From the NCBI GenBank assembly GCA_047345645.1, contig JBLEFH010000001.1: a stretch of DNA of 64,000 nt, one strand, 5' to 3'. The translations under genes were made by a program, and so were the position numbers. This document shows positions 51,780 through 60,311 of this stretch, piece by piece (within the stretch, counting starts at the first letter, position 1; each line of letters begins with the position of its first letter). The DNA comes from JBLEFH01 sp047345645. Its GTDB lineage: Bacteria > Pseudomonadota > Alphaproteobacteria > Rhodobacterales > Rhodobacteraceae. Under the pieces are notes generated by a model, which worked only from the letters and a program-made list of their open reading frames with translations, had not been told where the DNA came from and made no database searches.

Positions 51780-52733
51780 ATGTTCAAAAAACTGGTTCTG
51801 ACCACAGCGGCCATTGCGGCCATGACAGGAACGGCTTGGGCCGATTATCCAGAGAGACCCATACAGGTTGTGGTCCCTTACTCGGCAGGGGGATCGACGG
51901 ATCTGTCCATGCGGATCGTCGCGGACACGTTCGAGCGCCTTTTCGATGGGACGATGGTTGTGCGCAACCAGCCCGGCGGTGGCGGCGGTATCGGCTCCTC
52001 TGCGGCGCTGAACGCACGCGCGGATGGCTATACACTCGGGACCGGCGCACAGGGACCGCTGGTCATCAAGCCCCTTATCGGCGGAACCGACTATTCATTT
52101 GACGACGTTGAGTTTATCGGGCTCTACGCGCGGTCCTTGCAAGTCATGGTCGCTTGCGCAGATGCGCCGTTCAACGATTATGACGAGATGATCGCATACG
52201 CGGCTGAGTCGCCGATTCAGGTCGGCAACTCCGGTGCAGGTGGGGCGAACCAAATCTCGGCAGAAGCCTTCGCAGCTCGCGCAGAGATCGCGATTGAATC
52301 TGTTCCCTTTAACGGGTCTTCCGAAGCGCGGACCGCTTGTATCGGCGGCCATATCGACGCGATGGTTGCGTCCCCGGCAGAAGCCAAAGCCGCGTCAGAC
52401 GCAGGGCAGATGACGCCGATCTTCGTCATGGAAGATGAGCGGATCGACCTTTTCCCGGACACACCAACAGCCGTTGAAAAAGGCGTCGATTTCACTTGGT
52501 CGTCCTGGAAAGGCGTGATTGCGCCCAAGGGCCTCGATGAAGAAGTTTTGGCCTTCCTTCGCGACGCCGTTGAGCAAATTGCGAATGACGAAGAATTTCG
52601 CCAGCAATTGACCGATATGGGTGAGCTCGTTGTCTATGAGGGGCCGGAAGAGTTTGAGGCGCGTGCGCGCTCTGAACTCGAAACATCCGAACAGGTTCTC
52701 GAAAACCTTGGCATGCTTGGCATGAACAACTGA
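51780..52733 (+). CDS. tctC: Tripartite tricarboxylate transporter binding protein TctC (system 2)
   Basis: 317 residues with a signal peptide to AWA-DY. YPERPIQVVVPYSAGGSTDLSMRI is the ligand loop. NQPGGGGGIGSSAALNARADGYTLG and the C-terminal FLRDAVEQIANDEEFRQQL are family features. GGGAGG precedes the start. The following gap holds two hairpins before tctA. Confidence 0.93.
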   Translation: MFKKLVLTTAAIAAMTGTAWADYPERPIQVVVPYSAGGSTDLSMRIVADTFERLFDGTMVVRNQPGGGGGIGSSAALNARADGYTLGTGAQGPLVIKPLIGGTDYSFDDVEFIGLYARSLQVMVACADAPFNDYDEMIAYAAESPIQVGNSGAGGANQISAEAFAARAEIAIESVPFNGSSEARTACIGGHIDAMVASPAEAKAASDAGQMTPIFVMEDERIDLFPDTPTAVEKGVDFTWSSWKGVIAPKGLDEEVLAFLRDAVEQIANDEEFRQQLTDMGELVVYEGPEEFEARARSELETSEQVLENLGMLGMNN

Positions 52734-52740
52734 TAGCGCC

Positions 52741-52801
52741 GCGGCGCGTGTGACCTCACATGCGCCGCCTCTTCATTAACCGCGCCCGCCACAGGGCGCG
52801 G
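52741..52801 (+). terminator. Two tandem hairpins between tctC and tctA
   Basis: Hairpin 1: GCGGCGCGTGTG with CACATGCGCCGC (52741-52768), one G-U pair and a 4-nt loop. Hairpin 2: CCGCGCCC (52780-52787) and GGGCGCGG (52794-52801), loop GCCACA. No T-runs. Probably stabilise or attenuate the transcript after the binding-protein gene. Confidence 0.55.
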
Positions 52802-52822
52802 CCAAGATGATCCGAGGACGCT

Positions 52823-54310
52823 GTGGAAACTATCGCTTTTCTGACCCCGCTTTTTGAGCCTCAAGTGCTCTGGACGATCGCTCTTGGCACACTGGGCGGC
52901 CTGGTCATCGGCGCGCTGCCCGGCCTGACGGCGACCATGGGCGTCGCGCTCCTGATCCCGCTGACATTTGGAATGACCCCGGTGATGGGGCTGAACATGC
53001 TGATCGGGATCTATATCGGCGGCATCTATGGCGGCTGCGTCTCATCCATCTTGCTTCGGACCCCCGGCACGCCCGCTTCCGCTGCAACGGTGCTTGACGG
53101 TTATCCGATGGCTCAGCGCGGCGAAGCAGGCAAGGCGCTTGGAATGGCGACGATTGCCTCCACCATCGGAGGGCTCTTCGCCGCTATCGTTCTCGCTGCA
53201 CTGGCGCCGCAACTCGCCGGGATCGCTCTTGAATTCGGCGCTTCGGAGTATTTTGCACTCGCTCTGTTTGGCCTGACGATCATCGCATCGCTGTCGGGAG
53301 ACCTTCTGAAAGGCGCGATATCCGGCATTCTTGGCATTCTGATCTCCACCGTTGGGGCCGACCCGATTGCTGGCGTCATGCGCTATACCTTCGGCATTCA
53401 GGGCTTCGCATCGGGGTTTGCCTTCACACCCGCTCTGATCGGCCTTTTCGCCCTCTCAGAAGTCTTTACGCAGATGGAGCGGATTGCCTCTAATGAAGAT
53501 CCCATCCGCGGCGTCACAGGCCGTTGGCCCTCAGGTCAGGACATGAAAGAAAGCCGAGGCGCATTCTTCCGCGGGTCGATTATCGGGACATTGATCGGCA
53601 TTGTCCCCGGAACCGGCTCGGGAACCGCCTCATGGATCTCATATAACGAGACCCGCCGCGCCTCTAAGACACCCGAGAAATTCGGAACCGGCTATGCACC
53701 CGGCATCGCGGCCACCGAGTCCGCCAACAACGCCGTCTGCGCCGCCGCGCTGATCCCGCTGCTCGCGCTTGGCATTCCGGGGGACGTGGTGACCGCTGTT
53801 CTCATGGGCGGGCTGCTTATCCAAGGCCTTGCACCAGGCCCAATGCTTTTCCAAACGAATCCGGACGTTGTGATCGGCATCTTCGGCGGAACCTTCATCG
53901 CGACCATTTTTATGTTCATCTTCGGGATGGCGCTCATACCACTTTTCAGCCGCATCCTGATGATCCCGCGCCGGCTCTTGGCCATCTCCATCGTGATCTT
54001 CTGCTTCATCGGATCGTTCGCCATCAATCTGAACGTGGTTGATCTCTACACCATGGTCGGGTTCGGTGTGCTGGGCTGGGGGATGCACAAATTCGGCTTT
54101 AGCCAAGCGGCGCTCTGTATCGCGCTCATCCTCGGCCCGCTGTTGGAATCCAACCTGCGGCGCGGCCTTCAGCAGAGCAATGACAACGTGATCGCCTTCG
54201 TGTCGAGCCCGATCACCCTGCTGTTTCTCGCCCTGACCGCGCTATCCATCGCATGGCCGTTCATCGCGTCAGCCCGTGCGCGCAAGCGCTTCACCGAACC
54301 GAAGGAGTAA
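52823..54310 (+). CDS. tctA: Tripartite tricarboxylate transporter permease TctA (system 2)
   Basis: 495 residues, GTG start with GAGGAC upstream. GALPGLTATMGVALLIPLTFGMTPVMGLNMLIGIYIGGIYGGCVSSILLRTPGTPASAATVLDGYPMAQ and LIPLLALGIPGDVVTAVLMGGLLIQGLAPGP are the TctA signatures. It is third in a run tctB-tctC-tctA-DHDPS-dehydrogenase-pdxA2. Confidence 0.94.
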   Translation: METIAFLTPLFEPQVLWTIALGTLGGLVIGALPGLTATMGVALLIPLTFGMTPVMGLNMLIGIYIGGIYGGCVSSILLRTPGTPASAATVLDGYPMAQRGEAGKALGMATIASTIGGLFAAIVLAALAPQLAGIALEFGASEYFALALFGLTIIASLSGDLLKGAISGILGILISTVGADPIAGVMRYTFGIQGFASGFAFTPALIGLFALSEVFTQMERIASNEDPIRGVTGRWPSGQDMKESRGAFFRGSIIGTLIGIVPGTGSGTASWISYNETRRASKTPEKFGTGYAPGIAATESANNAVCAAALIPLLALGIPGDVVTAVLMGGLLIQGLAPGPMLFQTNPDVVIGIFGGTFIATIFMFIFGMALIPLFSRILMIPRRLLAISIVIFCFIGSFAINLNVVDLYTMVGFGVLGWGMHKFGFSQAALCIALILGPLLESNLRRGLQQSNDNVIAFVSSPITLLFLALTALSIAWPFIASARARKRFTEPKE

Positions 54311-54313
54311 AAG

Positions 54314-55198
54314 ATGGCTCAGAAAGAAGCCTTCGTCGCCCTCGTCACATGCTTCAACGATGACGAGACGCTGAATTACGAGGCCACGCGCAATCAGGTC
54401 CGCCGTCAGATTGATGCTGGCAACAACATCATGTGCGCTGGCACGAATGGTGATTTTTCCGCGCTGACTTTTGATGAAAAGGTTCGACTCACCGAAGAGG
54501 TGGTCGACGAGGTCGCTGGCCGGGCGAAGGTGATCGTGAATGCCGGAATGCCCGCGACTTATGAAACAATCCAGCTTGCCAAAGCGTTCGATAAAATTGG
54601 CGTTGACGGGATCGCTGTGATCACACCGTTTTTCATCGCTTGCACGCAAGACGGTCTGGTGCGGCATTTCACGGCGGTGGCTGATGCAGTGAACACGCCG
54701 ATCTATCTCTATGACATTCCGCCACGGACGCAAAATCACATTGAGCCGGAGACCGCGCGTCGTCTTTCTGACCATCCGAATATCGCTGGCATCAAGGACT
54801 CCGGCGGGGCTCAGCAAACGCTTGAGGACTATATCGCGATCAGCAATGAGCAGGGCAGCTTCGACGTTTATTCGGGCCCCGATCACCTCGTTCACTGGGC
54901 CTTCCAGAATGGTGCAAAAGGCGCCATCTCCGGCCTCGGCAATGTCATGCCGCATGTGCTGGCCGATATTGTCACTTGCTTTAATGCGGGCGACGAGGAA
55001 GGCGCCGCAAAAGCGCAGGAAATATACGGGAATTTCCGCAAGGATCTTTATGGTCTGGGCTATCCGCCTGCGCTCGTGAAGCGTGCGCTCTGGGTGATGG
55101 ACAATTCTGTCGGCGCATCGCGGCAACCGGCGCTTCTTCCAGATCCAGAGCAGGATCGTGCCATCGAGGCCATTCTCAAGAAATATGAGTTGATCTGA
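54314..55198 (+). CDS. Dihydrodipicolinate synthase family aldolase
   Basis: 294 residues of TIM-barrel DapA fold. Schiff-base Lys161 in IAGIKDSGG, Tyr133 in YLYDIPPRT, and the GTNGDF loop at 43-48 in place of the more usual GTTGE. The branch includes 2-keto-3-deoxy sugar acid and related aldolases. It starts 3 bp after tctA and overlaps the next gene by one base. Cleaves or makes a 2-oxo acid. Confidence 0.9.
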   Translation: MAQKEAFVALVTCFNDDETLNYEATRNQVRRQIDAGNNIMCAGTNGDFSALTFDEKVRLTEEVVDEVAGRAKVIVNAGMPATYETIQLAKAFDKIGVDGIAVITPFFIACTQDGLVRHFTAVADAVNTPIYLYDIPPRTQNHIEPETARRLSDHPNIAGIKDSGGAQQTLEDYIAISNEQGSFDVYSGPDHLVHWAFQNGAKGAISGLGNVMPHVLADIVTCFNAGDEEGAAKAQEIYGNFRKDLYGLGYPPALVKRALWVMDNSVGASRQPALLPDPEQDRAIEAILKKYELI

Positions 55199-56151
55199 TG
55201 AGCCTCATTGTCACGACCTCACCCGGTTTCGGAAAACACGGGCGCGTGCCGGAGGAAATTGAGCGCCGAGGCTGGGACCTCGTGCGCTGTGCCGATGCGA
55301 AAGAGGTTTGCGAGCATATCGGCCGCGCCGACGCGCTTGTGGTCGGATTGGTTTCGGTCAATGCTGAGACGTTACAGGGCGCAGAGCAATTGAAGGCCGT
55401 GGTCAAACATGGCGTTGGCGTGGACAATATTGACATTGCGGCCTGCAGCGAAGCCGGTCTTCCGGTTTGCAACACGCCCGGTGCCAATGCGGACGCGGTG
55501 GCGGAACTGGCAATCGGCATGATGTTCTCGATGGCTCGCTTCATTCCACAGGGCCACGCCTCCGTGACGAGCGGAGGTTGGGATCGTCAAGTCGGCACGC
55601 AGCTTGGCGGCAAAGTTCTCGGGATCGTCGGGCTTGGAAATATCGGTAAACGCCTTGCGATACTTGCCAAAGGCCTCGGTATGGCCGTGATCGCGACGGA
55701 CAAATATCCCGACAAAGGTTTCGCGAAGGACCATGGCATCGAATTGCTATCATTCGAGGACGTGCTTGCCCGCGCGGACTACCTTTCACTGCATGTGTTT
55801 GGCGGCGAAGGGAACTCTGCCCTCATCAATCCACAGACTTTGGAGATGATGAAGCCCGGCGCGGCACTGATCAATCTGGCGCGCGGCGAAGTTGTTGATC
55901 TCGATGCTGTAGCCGATGCGCTGGAAAGCGGGCAGCTTGGGGCTGCGGCCATCGACGCCTATGTCTCAGAGCCTCCGGATATCAGCCATCCGGTCTTCAA
56001 GCATCCACGCGCGATTTTCACCCCGCATTCTGGCGCCGACACAATTGAGGCCGTCGAAAATGTCGGCCTCATGGTGATTGAAAGTCTTGATGCCGCGTTG
56101 AGCGGTAAACGTCCACCGCGTTGCCTCAACGCTGCCGCGCTGAACCCGTAA
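55198..56151 (+). CDS. D-2-hydroxyacid dehydrogenase (system 2)
   Basis: 317 residues. GIVGLGNIGKRLAILAKGLGMAVIATDKYP is the Rossmann motif, Arg in INLARGEVVD, and His in FTPHSGADTIEA (Ser after His in place of the more usual Ile-Gly). TGATG start overlaps the aldolase stop. Second hydroxyacid dehydrogenase in the window, related in type to the one at 47794-48804 but quite different in sequence. Confidence 0.92.
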   Translation: MSLIVTTSPGFGKHGRVPEEIERRGWDLVRCADAKEVCEHIGRADALVVGLVSVNAETLQGAEQLKAVVKHGVGVDNIDIAACSEAGLPVCNTPGANADAVAELAIGMMFSMARFIPQGHASVTSGGWDRQVGTQLGGKVLGIVGLGNIGKRLAILAKGLGMAVIATDKYPDKGFAKDHGIELLSFEDVLARADYLSLHVFGGEGNSALINPQTLEMMKPGAALINLARGEVVDLDAVADALESGQLGAAAIDAYVSEPPDISHPVFKHPRAIFTPHSGADTIEAVENVGLMVIESLDAALSGKRPPRCLNAAALNP

Positions 56152-56164
56152 ACCGGAGATCCTT

Positions 56165-57145
56165 ATGACCCAGCAACCAATTGTCATCACTATGGGTGAT
56201 CCGTCCGGTGTTGGCGCTGAAGTCACCGTGAAAGCGATGGCGACCCTCTCGCCCGAAGAACGCGCCCGCTACGCCGTAATCGGTGACCGGGATACCCTTG
56301 AGCGCGCGCTGGAGGCGACAAAGATTGACCTAGATTTGACCGAACCGGGCAGCGCGAAAAACGGCGCGTTGCAGGTTATTCATGTTCCTGTAGATGGGCT
56401 CCCCGGCAAGTTCGGCGTTCTTTCAGAGGCCTGCGGTGAAGCCAGTTTCCGGTATATCGAAAAAGCTGTGGAGCTTTGTCTCAACAAGGACGCGAAAGGG
56501 ATCGTCACCGCACCGATCAACAAAGAGGCACTCAACGCGGCGGGACACCACTATGACGGCCATACGGGTATGTTGGCGCATCTCACCGGCAGTAAATCCT
56601 CGTGGATGCTTCTCGCCTCACCCACACTGAATGTGCTCCATGTGTCCACGCATGTCTCGCTCAAGGACGCGATTGAGCGCGCCACACCTGAGCGGATCTA
56701 TGAAACGATCAAGACAGGGCACACGCACCTGAAACGGATGGGCATCGCTGAGCCGCGCATCGCCGTTGCCGGGATCAATCCTCACTGCGGTGAAAATGGT
56801 CTCTTCGGGAGAGAAGATGATATTCAGGTGATGCCGGGGGTCGAACGCGCGCAATCTGAGGGCATCAATGTGGTCGGCCCCATCTCGGCCGACACAGTGT
56901 ATCACCGCGCCAACACCGGCGCCTTAGATCTGGTGATCGCGCAATATCACGATCAGGGTCATATCCCGATCAAGTTGATTGCCTTCGACACTGCGGTGAA
57001 TGTCTCGCTCGGTCTCCCTCTCGACCGCTGTTCTGTCGATCACGGTACGGCTTTCGATATCGCTGGAACCGGGAAGGCGAACCACGAAAATATGCTTTCG
57101 GCGCTGAGCTATGCTGGGCAACTTGAGCAGAATACGCGCAGCTAG
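56165..57145 (+). CDS. pdxA2: PdxA2-type 4-phosphate-hydroxyacid dehydrogenase
   Basis: 326 residues, PdxA fold. MGDPSGVGAEVTVKAM, TAPINKEALNAAGHHYDGHTGMLAHLT and AQYHDQGHIPIK are present, and metal ligands are His163, His207 and His262 (positions near-identical to PdxA). With the DUF1537 kinase gene close by it is more likely a 4-phospho-D-threonate/erythronate-type dehydrogenase than the pyridoxal-pathway PdxA. Decarboxylating oxidation to dihydroxyacetone phosphate is the reported reaction of this branch. Confidence 0.9.
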   Translation: MTQQPIVITMGDPSGVGAEVTVKAMATLSPEERARYAVIGDRDTLERALEATKIDLDLTEPGSAKNGALQVIHVPVDGLPGKFGVLSEACGEASFRYIEKAVELCLNKDAKGIVTAPINKEALNAAGHHYDGHTGMLAHLTGSKSSWMLLASPTLNVLHVSTHVSLKDAIERATPERIYETIKTGHTHLKRMGIAEPRIAVAGINPHCGENGLFGREDDIQVMPGVERAQSEGINVVGPISADTVYHRANTGALDLVIAQYHDQGHIPIKLIAFDTAVNVSLGLPLDRCSVDHGTAFDIAGTGKANHENMLSALSYAGQLEQNTRS

Positions 57146-57149
57146 GGAC

Positions 57150-57197
57150 CTATTTGGCGGATGCTCTCCGAAGATCGAGAAGACCGCCGCCAAATAG
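57150..57197. terminator. 11-bp inverted repeat at the convergent ends of pdxA2 and the GntR gene
   Basis: CTATTTGGCGG (57150-57160) and CCGCCAAATAG (57187-57197) are perfect inverse copies spaced 26 nt, at the point where the two genes meet. It includes the stop codon of the GntR gene. It could be a two-way terminator; there is no T-run. Confidence 0.5.
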
Positions 57198-57881
57198 ACG
57201 GTCGCGGGAATGCTTCAAATGCGCGTCCATGAGCTTGGAGGCTGCACCACTGTCGCGCGACGCAATCGCGTCATAAATGGCCGTATGCTCCTGAAGCACA
57301 TCCTCAAGCGCTTTTGCGCCATCGGACATGAGCGAGTCACCATGAAGCTTCATGCCGACATAGATGTGCTCGCGGAGCGCTCGCATCGACGCTTCGAAAT
57401 AATGGTTGTTTGAGGCCGACGCTATGGCGAGGTGAAAAGCGAAATCCGCATCTTCGCGATGCTGATGCGAATCCGTCGCAACGGCCAGAAGATCAAGCGC
57501 TTCACGGATATCGCGCAGTGCCGCCTCGTTATGGCGATCCGCAGCCAGCCATGCGGCCTCCGTTTCAAGGGTCAGCCGAAATTCATAACAGCGCTGAATA
57601 TCGGCCAGCGTTTCGACTTTCGCAAAACCCACTGGCTTGTTCGCTTCCGGGCGCACAAAGCTTCCGGCCCCCTGGCGAGACACGATCAATCCCTCCTCAC
57701 GCAGCCTTTCGAGGGCGATGCGCAAAACAGGGCGCGATGCCTTCAACTCCTCAGACAGCTTGATCTCCGGCGGAAGCCGTTCATTCTCCGCATATTCGCC
57801 ACTCGTGATGCGACCTTTCAGGGAAAAGTAAACACGATCCGCAAGCTTGATCTTCGATTTGGTGGCTTCTGTTTTAGCCAT
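57150..57881 (-). CDS. GntR-family regulator, FCD subclass
   Basis: 243 residues. Winged helix at 12-75 (YFSLKGRITSGEYAENERLPPEIKLSEELKASRPVLRIALERLREEGLIVSRQGAGSFV), then an all-helical FCD domain with metal-binding His/Asp (EFRLTLETEAAWLAADRH, HLAIASASNNHYF, EHTAIYDAIASRDSGAASKLMDAHL). The start overlaps the kinase gene's stop by 8 bp, so it is co-transcribed with it. Likely controls the TctBCA and kinase operons. Confidence 0.9.
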   Translation of the reverse strand: MAKTEATKSKIKLADRVYFSLKGRITSGEYAENERLPPEIKLSEELKASRPVLRIALERLREEGLIVSRQGAGSFVRPEANKPVGFAKVETLADIQRCYEFRLTLETEAAWLAADRHNEAALRDIREALDLLAVATDSHQHREDADFAFHLAIASASNNHYFEASMRALREHIYVGMKLHGDSLMSDGAKALEDVLQEHTAIYDAIASRDSGAASKLMDAHLKHSRDRLFGGGLLDLRRASAK

Positions 57882-58911
57882 GTATTCCCTTTTTCAATGC
57901 ATCTTGGCCAGCAAGAGCTAAGACTTTTTTCAGCGTATCCTCAGCGCCAAATCCGCCTGATTTTGTAATCAACATCAGCGGACGTTTCAAACCGAGGACA
58001 CGGGAGACCGGCAAACCCGGGAGAACCTCCCCGATGACCTGTAGGCTGTGCGCACCCAGTTCGGCCATGATCGCTGCTGCAGTTTCTCCGCCAGAGGCAA
58101 CGAGCGTTTCAATATTCTGGGCTTCGATCCGCTGCGCAATACCTTTCGCGAAACGCGCGTTCGCCATGGTGCCATCAATCGCTTCGGTGCCTGCCGTCAT
58201 CCGAATGATATTATTGTCTATACCCAAGTCCACGGCGCCATTTGGAGCAGACTCCACAGCCAACCCTTCGAGCTGCTTCAGCGTCACGGGATCGCGCGAG
58301 CCGATAGCCAAAAGGATGGGGGCAGGAATAGCGTCAAACAAAGCACTTTTTTCGCCGCCTGCGATCTTACGCGCCAGACCTTCCGCCAAACCTGCGGCTC
58401 CAACGAAAAGAGTATTGGTGGGTGCCTTGGCGATAATCTGATCAATATCCGCATCCGTTTGCGCGTCGGGAACAAGAGCGTCCGGGATTACACCCGAAAC
58501 CGCGATCGGCTCATCAACGCCTTGGCCCAAAAGAAACTCGTCTTTCACAATACGGCCAAGCTTAGGAATGGCAGGACATAAAATAACTGGCTGCTTAGTT
58601 TTCCGGAGAACCGCAACCTCGGCAGCGATATGCCCCTTCATCCGACTGTCTATTTTTTTGAAAACCACGGCGTTTAAAAAACTAGGAGCAGTTTTTGAAA
58701 CGTCAGAGATCAGGTCAATTGCTTGATCTTCGAGAAGTTCTCTAGAGTTGGTCGAGACAGCTAAAACGCTACTATTATTACTTCCAATCTCCTTGAGATG
58801 CGCCGGAGACGTAACTGCAATAACCTCAATTTCCCGACGCGCAAATCCAACTGCACTATCAAGCAAACCTGTTAAATCGTCTGAGACGATAACGACTTTA
58901 ATTCGATCCAT
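57874..58911 (-). CDS. Four-carbon acid sugar kinase family protein (DUF1537)
   Basis: 345 residues. VIVSDDLTGLLDSAVGFARR starts the N-terminal domain; KIDSRMKGHIAAEVAVL is the substrate loop; SGGETAAAIMAEL and KSGGFGAEDTL belong to the nucleotide-binding domain. It is shorter than the usual 400-430 residues, so some loops are reduced. The family phosphorylates threonate/erythronate-type acids at C4, giving the substrate of PdxA2. Divergent neighbours leave its promoter in 58912-59200. Confidence 0.85.
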   Translation of the reverse strand: MDRIKVVIVSDDLTGLLDSAVGFARREIEVIAVTSPAHLKEIGSNNSSVLAVSTNSRELLEDQAIDLISDVSKTAPSFLNAVVFKKIDSRMKGHIAAEVAVLRKTKQPVILCPAIPKLGRIVKDEFLLGQGVDEPIAVSGVIPDALVPDAQTDADIDQIIAKAPTNTLFVGAAGLAEGLARKIAGGEKSALFDAIPAPILLAIGSRDPVTLKQLEGLAVESAPNGAVDLGIDNNIIRMTAGTEAIDGTMANARFAKGIAQRIEAQNIETLVASGGETAAAIMAELGAHSLQVIGEVLPGLPVSRVLGLKRPLMLITKSGGFGAEDTLKKVLALAGQDALKKGIHG

Positions 58912-59260
58912 GTGCGGCTTCTAAAATCAACGATGTCAGGATCAATTTTAACTGTATGAGTGGGGCGAGGCAATTTGATAATTTGTAAACATCTTGTTGC
59001 TGACTGGAGACGCGTCGAGGTCGCTGGAAACGTGTGCTATTGGTTCGCTAGAAAACCCGGAAATAAATTTCGCAAAATTTTTATTATGCGGTGATTTAAG
59101 ATCGAGTATCGTATTGTGGCAAAGAATTTCAAAGCGCAAGCGCATCTTTGATCGATTTTAATACCAGTCTTCTGAATTGAAATTTGGCGACAGAGTAGAC
59201 TATGTTCACGCCAATCAAAACGTATTAGCGCAGACGGTTCCCCGCCCGCGCGATCTCACT
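58912..59260. other. AT-richer intergenic region upstream of the kinase gene
   Basis: No gene. It should hold the kinase-GntR promoter on the minus strand. GATAATTTGTAAACA (58976-58990) resembles the TTTACAATTAT stretch at 51105-51113 in the other regulated region, and might be a shared operator. The right part is the 3' side of the CBS gene. Confidence 0.35.
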
Positions 59261-59782
59261 TCACCCAACAATCAACTGCTTCATCTGCAGCGCTTCATAT
59301 TCCAGCGCCGTCAGGCGATAATTCACCACATCGCCAATCGAGATCATGCCGATCAGGCCGCCGTCATCCACGACGGGGAGGTGGCGGAAGCGGCCGTTGG
59401 TCATTTTGCGCAGGACGTCCACCAGTGAATCCTTCGGCGTGCAGGTCTCGGGGTTTGGGGTCATCAGATCGCCGACGAGTTGCGGGAGGGTCTGGCCTGG
59501 CGTGTCGGCGAGGCGGCGGACGATGTCGCGTTCGGAGAGGATTCCGACCAGCTCGCCCTGCGGGTTCTTCACCAGAAGCGCGCCGATTTTCTTGTCGCGC
59601 AGCACTTCGACGGCCTTGCTGACCTTCTCATCGGGCTGGATCCAGAAGACATTTGCCTCTTTGCCCTCCAGCACATGGGACACCGTCGCCTCGGCGACGG
59701 AGAGATTGGTGCCGACGGACTGGCTGCTGGTTTTCTTCGAGGCATCGTCGCCGCGGGTATGCGGTTTGTAAGACGCAGGCAT
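59261..59782 (-). CDS. CBS-domain pair protein
   Basis: 173 residues. Two CBS motifs: WIQPDEKVSKAVEVLRDKKIGALLVKNPQGELVGILSERDIVR (about 45-90), and CTPKDSLVDVLRKMTNGRFRHLPVVDDGGLIGMISIGDVV (about 112-152). The N-terminal 30 residues are Ser/Thr-rich and polar. Such stand-alone CBS pairs bind adenosine nucleotides and sense energy state. No operon partner. Confidence 0.9.
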   Translation of the reverse strand: MPASYKPHTRGDDASKKTSSQSVGTNLSVAEATVSHVLEGKEANVFWIQPDEKVSKAVEVLRDKKIGALLVKNPQGELVGILSERDIVRRLADTPGQTLPQLVGDLMTPNPETCTPKDSLVDVLRKMTNGRFRHLPVVDDGGLIGMISIGDVVNYRLTALEYEALQMKQLIVG

Positions 59783-59859
59783 GGTGTGTCCCTCCTTGAT
59801 TGGCTAAGACAAGCTTAGTGCAATCCGCGCATGAGTAAATAGCTACAGAGGGGCCCGCC

Positions 59860-60042
59860 TTGCCCGATTTCACGCTCACACCGATCACCGCCACGATTTT
59901 TTTCGTGATCGCCTGTCTGTCGGGCTATCGCTATCGGCGGGTGTGGAAGGCCGAGGGGCCGCGCTGGCAGCTTTGGCTCTTCGGGGTGATCGCGGCGAGC
60001 CTTTTGCTGCTGCTCGCGCTGGTGCCGCTTCGCACGGGGTAG
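59860..60042 (+). CDS. Small two-helix membrane protein, unknown
   Basis: 60 residues from TTG 59860, with GAGGGG about 7 nt upstream. Two hydrophobic segments (ITATIFFVIACLSGY and LWLFGVIAASLLLLLALVPL) flank a basic loop (RYRRVWKAEGPRW). It sits between the CBS gene and nqrM, convergent with nqrM. Unknown function; the position suggests a link to the NQR locus, but that is a guess. Confidence 0.55.
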   Translation: MPDFTLTPITATIFFVIACLSGYRYRRVWKAEGPRWQLWLFGVIAASLLLLLALVPLRTG

Positions 60043-60047
60043 GCGTG

Positions 60048-60287
60048 TCAGGCGCGTTCGCGTTCCATCTCTTCAAGCATCTTTCGTGCGCGGGGGCATT
60101 TCAGACGCTCGCGAAGTGGGCTGTCCGGGTCGATGTCCTGTTTGCAGACCAGACATTTATCCGCATCGGCAATGGCATTAAGCCCGCCGCAGCTCCCTTT
60201 GATGGTGCGCCCGTTGAGAATGACGCCAAGCGCCATGCCCAGCATCACCAGAAGCAGAAACCCAAAGGTTAAAAGAAAGGTCGCCAT
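60048..60287 (-). CDS. nqrM: NqrM, Na+-NQR maturation factor (DUF539)
   Basis: 79 residues. One N-terminal membrane helix (FLLTFGFLLLVMLGMALGVIL) is followed by four Cys in the pattern GSCGG...CLVC...LKC, the DUF539/NqrM arrangement that handles the NQR iron centre. It is next to apbE and nqrAB. Required for correct assembly of the iron site between NqrD and NqrE. Confidence 0.93.
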   Translation of the reverse strand: MATFLLTFGFLLLVMLGMALGVILNGRTIKGSCGGLNAIADADKCLVCKQDIDPDSPLRERLKCPRARKMLEEMERERA

Positions 60288-60311
60288 ATCGGCCCCCTTT
60301 GCCTGTCGCGT

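Noticed and set aside
56165..57145. Biosynthetic pdxA of the vitamin B6 pathway
   Set aside because: Operon with TTT transporter, aldolase and DUF1537 kinase fits the catabolic PdxA2 branch better; sequence alone does not exclude PdxA.
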